64,000 nucleotides of DNA from Streptomyces sp. 135 (GTDB lineage Bacteria; Actinomycetota; Actinomycetes; Streptomycetales; Streptomycetaceae), in contig NZ_CP075691.1 of assembly GCF_020026305.1 (NCBI RefSeq), positions 7,495,415 through 7,559,414 on the forward strand, read 5' to 3'. The notes under the pieces are model-generated. The model was not told the origin of the DNA. It searched no databases and worked only from the letters and a program-made list of their open reading frames with translations. The translations under genes and the position numbers were made by a program. Shown one piece after another: positions 60,541 through 64,000 of the stretch (position 1 is the first letter of the stretch; each line of letters opens with the position of its first letter).

Positions 60541-61779
60541 TCAGGACCCCACGCTCACCGTGAACCGCCGCGGGTTGCCGTCGTGCGCCGCCCCCGACAC
60601 GTCCGGCTGCCCGTCGGGACGTACGTCGTCGTACGGGAACGCGTACCCGATGGGGGAGTTGGCGTGTACGACGCGTGACCAGTGGTTGGTCACCTCGCCC
60701 CGGTAGTAGTCGGCGGCGGTGGCGCCGCCCGGCTGCTGCGGGTGCGTGAGCATGATGCTGCGGTTGAACCCGGCGGCGAGCCGCGCGAGGAGGCCCTTCT
60801 TGTCGTCCGGGTCGCCCGGGTTGTTGGCGAAGGGGCCGTGGTTGCAGGTGAAGATGTCCTTCGACGTCGGCTTGGCGAAGGAGTGCCCGCCGTTGAACGT
60901 CAGTACGTCACCGCTGACGCGCCCGGTGAACACGCCCCGGCCGCCCTGGAGGTCGATCCTGAGATCGGTGGAGCGGTACTTGTCCCACACCTGGTCGATG
61001 TAGCGGTTCCAGACGTCGCGGAAGGGCATCTGGTCCGGCCGGTCGAAGTAGGGCGCCATGAGGTTCTGCGGCGAGATGACGCGCAGCACGCCTCCGTCGT
61101 CGGCCCTGATGACCAGGTCGTCCCACGGCTGCCCGTCCTTCGCCGCCTGCGCGACGAGATCAGAGGCGATCCTGCCCACGGCGCCGTCGGGCAGCGGGGC
61201 GACGGTGTGGGTGCCGTCGCCCTCCAGGGTCAGGCCGATGGGCAGCGCGGTGACGAGGTCGACGTAGCTGATGTTGGCGTAGAGCTGCTGGGGGTTGAAG
61301 GTGAACTCGCAGAACGACCACGTGCGGCCGTAGTTGGGGTCCGCCCGGGTCGCGAAGGCGGGCTCGACCAGTGAGGGGCCCGGGTTGAGGAAGAAGTCCA
61401 GCTTGGCGTCGCGCACGAAGTAGACGCGCGCGCCGTACATCTGAGGGAGCGTCAATACCCTCGGTGTCGAGCCCGCCGCGCCGAGGGGGATGGCGCAGTC
61501 GACGGGCAGCGGGGTCTGCGGTGCCGACGGCGAGTCGGGGCGGTAGACGCCGCCGTCGGGCTTGAGCAGTACCCAGCGGCCGGTGCCCTGTTCGTGGCCG
61601 GTGACGTAGGCGTGTACCCGGCCCGGGAGCGACTTGTTCTTCAGGGCGAGTTCGCAGGTGGCGGGCGCGGCCTTGCCGCCCGCCCGCGCGCTGGGGCTGA
61701 GAGTGCTGCCCCAGAGGGGGTAGGTGAGGGCGCCCGCGGCGCCGGCGGTGGTGGTCAGGAACGTTCGACGCGATATCAC
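60541..61779 (-). CDS. Glycoside hydrolase family 64 (endo-beta-1,3-glucanase), Tat-exported
   Basis: The 412-residue protein begins at a GTG (61779, GGAG upstream) with a Tat signal (ISRRTFLTTTAGAAG). The GH64/thaumatin-like catalytic fold shows CELALKNKSLPGRVHAYVTG, NYGRTWSFCEFTFNPQQLYA and DIFTCNHGPFANNPGD. Such enzymes release laminaripentaose from beta-1,3-glucan, as in fungal cell walls. The LacI-type operator upstream suggests sugar induction. Confidence 0.92.
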   Translation of the reverse strand: MISRRTFLTTTAGAAGALTYPLWGSTLSPSARAGGKAAPATCELALKNKSLPGRVHAYVTGHEQGTGRWVLLKPDGGVYRPDSPSAPQTPLPVDCAIPLGAAGSTPRVLTLPQMYGARVYFVRDAKLDFFLNPGPSLVEPAFATRADPNYGRTWSFCEFTFNPQQLYANISYVDLVTALPIGLTLEGDGTHTVAPLPDGAVGRIASDLVAQAAKDGQPWDDLVIRADDGGVLRVISPQNLMAPYFDRPDQMPFRDVWNRYIDQVWDKYRSTDLRIDLQGGRGVFTGRVSGDVLTFNGGHSFAKPTSKDIFTCNHGPFANNPGDPDDKKGLLARLAAGFNRSIMLTHPQQPGGATAADYYRGEVTNHWSRVVHANSPIGYAFPYDDVRPDGQPDVSGAAHDGNPRRFTVSVGS

Positions 61780-61855
61780 GGAAGGTCTCCTGCACGGTTG
61801 TGGGGGGTGGTGCACCACTGTCGCGGCGGGTGATTGAGGCGTCAAGAGTTGTGAC

Positions 61856-61869
61856 TGAGAGCGCTCTCA
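61856..61869. promoter_or_regulatory. LacI-family operator
   Basis: TGAGAGCGCTCTCA is a perfect 14-bp palindrome of the CebR/LacI type (CebR: TGGGAGCGCTCCCA). It lies 77 bp upstream of the GH64 start and 143 bp from the VOC gene start. Confidence 0.8.
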
Positions 61870-61949
61870 AAAATCTTGCTCGTTCACGAAGTGACGGCAG
61901 GCGGAGTGTCAGTGGTGGATGCCAGACTCGAAGAGCGGTGGACAGACAG

Positions 61950-61993
61950 CACGACACCGGCAGGGATCAGACAGGCACGACACCGGCAGAGAT
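61950..61993. repeat. Direct repeat upstream of the VOC gene
   Basis: CACGACACCGGCAGGGAT (61950-61967) and CACGACACCGGCAGAGAT (61976-61993) differ at one position and are 26 bp apart. They lie just before the ribosome site of the VOC gene; role unknown. Confidence 0.75.
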
Positions 61994-62011
61994 GCGACAA
62001 AGGAGTCGATC

Positions 62012-62809
62012 ATGCTTACTACCCGTTTCGCTGTGGGAGCTCCGGTCTGGGCGGACATGTGCGCCCCCGACCTCGGCACCGTCAGCGATTTCTATCGTGA
62101 GCTGTTCGGCTGGGAGCTCCAGCAGGGCGGCCCCGAGGTGGGGGGCTACAGCCAGTTCCAGCTCTCCGGCAGGACCGCGGCGGGAGCGATGGCGATGGCC
62201 GTGGACGAGGCGCCGCCCGCGTGGACGCTCTACTTCCGCACGGCGGACGCGGACGCCACGGTCAAGTCGGTCGAGCAGGCCGGCGGCAGGTCGCTCTTCG
62301 AGGCCGCGGACGTCCTCGACCTCGGCCGCATGGCGGGCCTCGCCGACGCGGCCGGTGTGCCGTTCTCGGTGTGGCAGCAGGGCCGGCTGGAGGGCCTCGA
62401 TGTCCTGAACGAACCGGGTGGCCTGGTCTGGAGCGAGCTGTACACCCCGGACGTCTCCGCGGCCACCTCGTTCTACGGCTCGGTCTTCGGCTGGCAGACC
62501 ACCGAGATGGCCTTCCCCGGAGGGACGTACACGATGGTGCATCCCGCCGACGGCACCCCGGACGACATGTTCGGCGGCATCGTGCCGCTCGACAGCGACC
62601 CCTCGGAAGAGGGGGCGTACTGGCTGCCGTACTTCCAGGTGGCGGACTGCGACGACGCGGTCGCCAAGGCCGGGCGGACGGGCGGCTCGGTGCGGATGGC
62701 GACGGTGGAGATGGCCGGGGTGGGCCGTTTCGCGAAGCTGGCGGACCCGGCGGGCGCACGGTTCGCGGTGCTTCAACCGGCCCCTCCCGGCGAGCAGATG
62801 GAGCCGTAG
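62012..62809 (+). CDS. Two-domain VOC (glyoxalase/bleomycin-resistance fold) protein
   Basis: The 265-residue protein has two vicinal-oxygen-chelate repeats (APVWADMCAPDLGTVSDFYR and GLVWSELYTPDVSAATSFYG mark each start; FYREL and FYGSV follow). This is the arrangement of the Streptomyces Gly-I/hydroxylase-like tandem VOC proteins. Metal-binding and substrate residues are not certain, so function is unknown. AAGGAG lies 7 bp before the ATG at 62012. Confidence 0.85.
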   Translation: MLTTRFAVGAPVWADMCAPDLGTVSDFYRELFGWELQQGGPEVGGYSQFQLSGRTAAGAMAMAVDEAPPAWTLYFRTADADATVKSVEQAGGRSLFEAADVLDLGRMAGLADAAGVPFSVWQQGRLEGLDVLNEPGGLVWSELYTPDVSAATSFYGSVFGWQTTEMAFPGGTYTMVHPADGTPDDMFGGIVPLDSDPSEEGAYWLPYFQVADCDDAVAKAGRTGGSVRMATVEMAGVGRFAKLADPAGARFAVLQPAPPGEQMEP

Positions 62810-62963
62810 CCGCCGGGGGGGTGGGTTGTCCGGTGGCTCCGGGGTGAGGGTTTCGCGGCGGTGTCCGAAGGGCAGCGCTTATCGGGGCGCCGGACGGCCC
62901 GGCGGTGTGCGATCGTGATCGGGCCCTTAGCCCGGGCCGGGAGCGAAACGCGGGCCGGGCGGT

Positions 62964-62985
62964 CGTTGATCGTTCGTTGATCGTC
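62964..62985. promoter_or_regulatory. 11-bp tandem direct repeat upstream of whiB-like gene
   Basis: CGTTGATCGTT (62964-62974) is followed directly by CGTTGATCGTC (62975-62985), 31-52 bp before the WhiB start. One helical turn spacing suggests a regulator binding site. No protein can be named. Confidence 0.5.
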
Positions 62986-63015
62986 TGTTTCGCGCGCCGG
63001 GGCAGTATCGACGGC

Positions 63016-63264
63016 ATGCAGATCGACATGACGGCCCAGCCCGAACTCGCCTGGCAGGAGCAGGCGCTGTGCGCGCAGACCGGAGCGGACTTCTTCTTCC
63101 CCGAGCCCGGGAGCTCGGTGCGCGAGGCGAAGGACATCTGCCGGATGTGCGCGATGCGCCCGGCCTGCCTGGAGTACGCACTCGCCAACGACGAGAGGTT
63201 CGGCGTCTGGGGCGGCCTCTCCGAAAAGGAGCGCTACGCCCTCAGACGTGTGCCTCGCACGTGA
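63016..63264 (+). CDS. WhiB-family iron-sulfur regulator
   Basis: The 82-residue protein (from ATG 63016; ATG 63028 is an alternative) has the four WhiB cysteines: C in EQALCAQTGADFFFP, then DICRMCAMRPACLEYAL, which bind a 4Fe-4S cluster, and the GVWGGLSEKERYALRR turn that contacts the RNA polymerase sigma factor. Without an extended basic tail, it is like the short Wbl proteins. Its role in development or stress is unknown. Confidence 0.92.
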   Translation: MQIDMTAQPELAWQEQALCAQTGADFFFPEPGSSVREAKDICRMCAMRPACLEYALANDERFGVWGGLSEKERYALRRVPRT

Positions 63265-63880
63265 CTCGCCCTTGATACGTCCTTGCGTGGGCGTGTGCCT
63301 TGTTGGGGCGTGGGCCTGGGCCTGGGCCTGGGCTTGATGGTGTGCCTTGTGCGCGCCGGGGGCCTCGGGCTCGGCGGGGCGTGGCGCCGGTGCCCTGGGG
63401 TTCGACGGTGTGCCCTGCGGGCGGCGGCGCCGTCACTCGCGTGGTGGGCGCCTCGCGTGTGACGGTACGTGTCTGGGGCTCGCCGGCTGCCCTGACCCGG
63501 CGGCCCGCCGGTGCTGAGCGGTAGGTCTCGCGCCCGCCGGGCGGAATCGGCGCCTTTGCTCTGCCCCGTACATCGATGCGGGCCCGCTGCACGACCCGGG
63601 CTGGACGCCCACAGGCCACGCGGCGCGGCTGGGTGTGAAGGGGCCGCGCCTTGCGTGCCGCCTGCTTCGGGCCTTGCGTGCTGGGCGGCGCTGCCTCCGT
63701 ATCTGTTGCGGATCCCCGGCGCGACTTCCGCTGAACGCTCACAGGGCGTGCGGCGCGGCCGGGCCAGGCCCTGCACGCCGCGTGGCCCTGCCGCGTACCC
63801 GTTGTGGCCCCGCCGGGCCGCGCCGCACGACCCGGGCTGGACGGCCCACAGGTCGCGCGGCGCGGGCCCTCGCGGGCGGA
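63265..63880. repeat. Repeat-rich non-coding spacer, 616 bp
   Basis: No gene is recognised. Just after whiB a GGGCCT hexamer repeats (about 63313-63336). Two strong copies of a unit containing GCACGACCCGGGCTGGACG and CCACAGG...CGCGGCGCGG lie at about 63588-63630 and 63826-63865, each followed by CCTTGCGTGCCGCC (63648-63661, 63885-63898). A weaker middle copy lies at about 63691-63782. Copy three runs into the 3' end of the flanking gene. Confidence 0.6.
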
Positions 63881-64000
63881 TCAGGCCTTGCGTGCCGCCA
63901 TCCGGGCCTTGCGAGCTGCCAGCCTCTCGTCGAACTTCGACGCCTCCGAGTCGAGACCGCCCATGTAGAAGCCCAGCTCCTCCTGGGCCTGGAGCCCCTC
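63881..64000 (-). CDS. C-terminal end of unidentified protein (partial)
   Basis: The last 39 codons read EGLQAQEELGFYMGGLDSEA, then a basic alanine/arginine tail (RKARMAARKA) to a TGA at 63883-63881. The family is not recognised from this tail; an amphipathic, lysine/arginine-rich end suggests nucleic-acid or membrane contact. The rest lies outside the window. Confidence 0.55.
   Translation of the reverse strand, partial: EGLQAQEELGFYMGGLDSEASKFDERLAARKARMAARKA

Noticed and set aside
63234..63776. Frames in the spacer after whiB
   Set aside because: Low-complexity Pro/Arg/Ala sequence in a repeat region; no ribosome site or homology visible.

Overview
The window is a high-GC actinobacterial chromosome segment, almost certainly from Streptomyces: strong third-position GC, GTG/TTG starts, many 4-bp GTGA/ATGA gene overlaps, Tat signals, a WhiB protein, DUF2510 proteins, a two-domain small laccase and a pcaV-pcaIJ-HGB-L operon. 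No rRNA, tRNA, CRISPR array, complete transposase or complete biosynthetic cluster was seen.

Left part (1-25.4 kb), mixed housekeeping and accessory genes: the end of a PucR-type regulator; two adjacent degraded genes (LysR regulator, maleylpyruvate-isomerase-like); an orphan cytochrome b; a metallophosphoesterase; a two-RCK channel-like protein; an XRE-TetR fusion regulator followed by an L-carnitine degradation operon (BKACE, L-carnitine dehydrogenase, thioesterase) that faces an MHS-type transporter across a short inverted-repeat element; a secreted protein; a GH4 enzyme; a 2Fe-2S protein; a FusB-like zinc-finger protein; a DinB protein; an esterase; a Tat-exported phospholipase C; a valyl-tRNA synthetase relic; a LURP-one protein; an EamA/PAP2 pair divergent from a TetR gene across a perfect 23-bp inverted repeat; and anmK. 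Tandem minisatellites fill about 25.9-26.35 kb.

Middle part (26.3-39.7 kb): a catabolic island whose content and layout match the mycobacterial KstR2 regulon for steroid C/D-ring (HIP) breakdown: two acyl-CoA dehydrogenases, ipdF, kstR2, fadA6, ipdC, ipdB, ipdA, echA20 and two SDRs. Two near-identical KstR2-like operators sit in its two divergent promoters. A large ATPase regulator without a LuxR domain lies inside the island. No fadD3 is present.

Right part (39.7-64 kb): the protocatechuate/beta-ketoadipate operon (pcaI-J-H-G-B-L) divergent from pcaV with an operator between them; pcaF is absent and pcaL carries a frameshift. Next come a lipoprotein, a Tat-exported flavoprotein, small proteins, TerC, a divergent DNA-ligase/LigD-polymerase pair, an exported sugar-oxidation cassette (ThuA-glucose/sorbosone dehydrogenase; cupredoxin-OmpL47-DUF1080 fusion) beside the small laccase, a broken NUDIX gene, a LacI regulator, a GH64 glucanase with a LacI-type operator, a VOC protein, a WhiB protein, a repeat-rich spacer and the end of an unidentified gene. 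Together this half suggests a plant-biomass role: exported enzymes attack glucan, sugar and phenolic material, and the pca genes funnel aromatics to central metabolism.

At least six genes carry frameshifts or deletions. Two (valS relic, NUDIX) show internal deletions and are true decay. Several others are single-base shifts near G/C-rich runs, so base-call errors cannot be excluded from the sequence alone.
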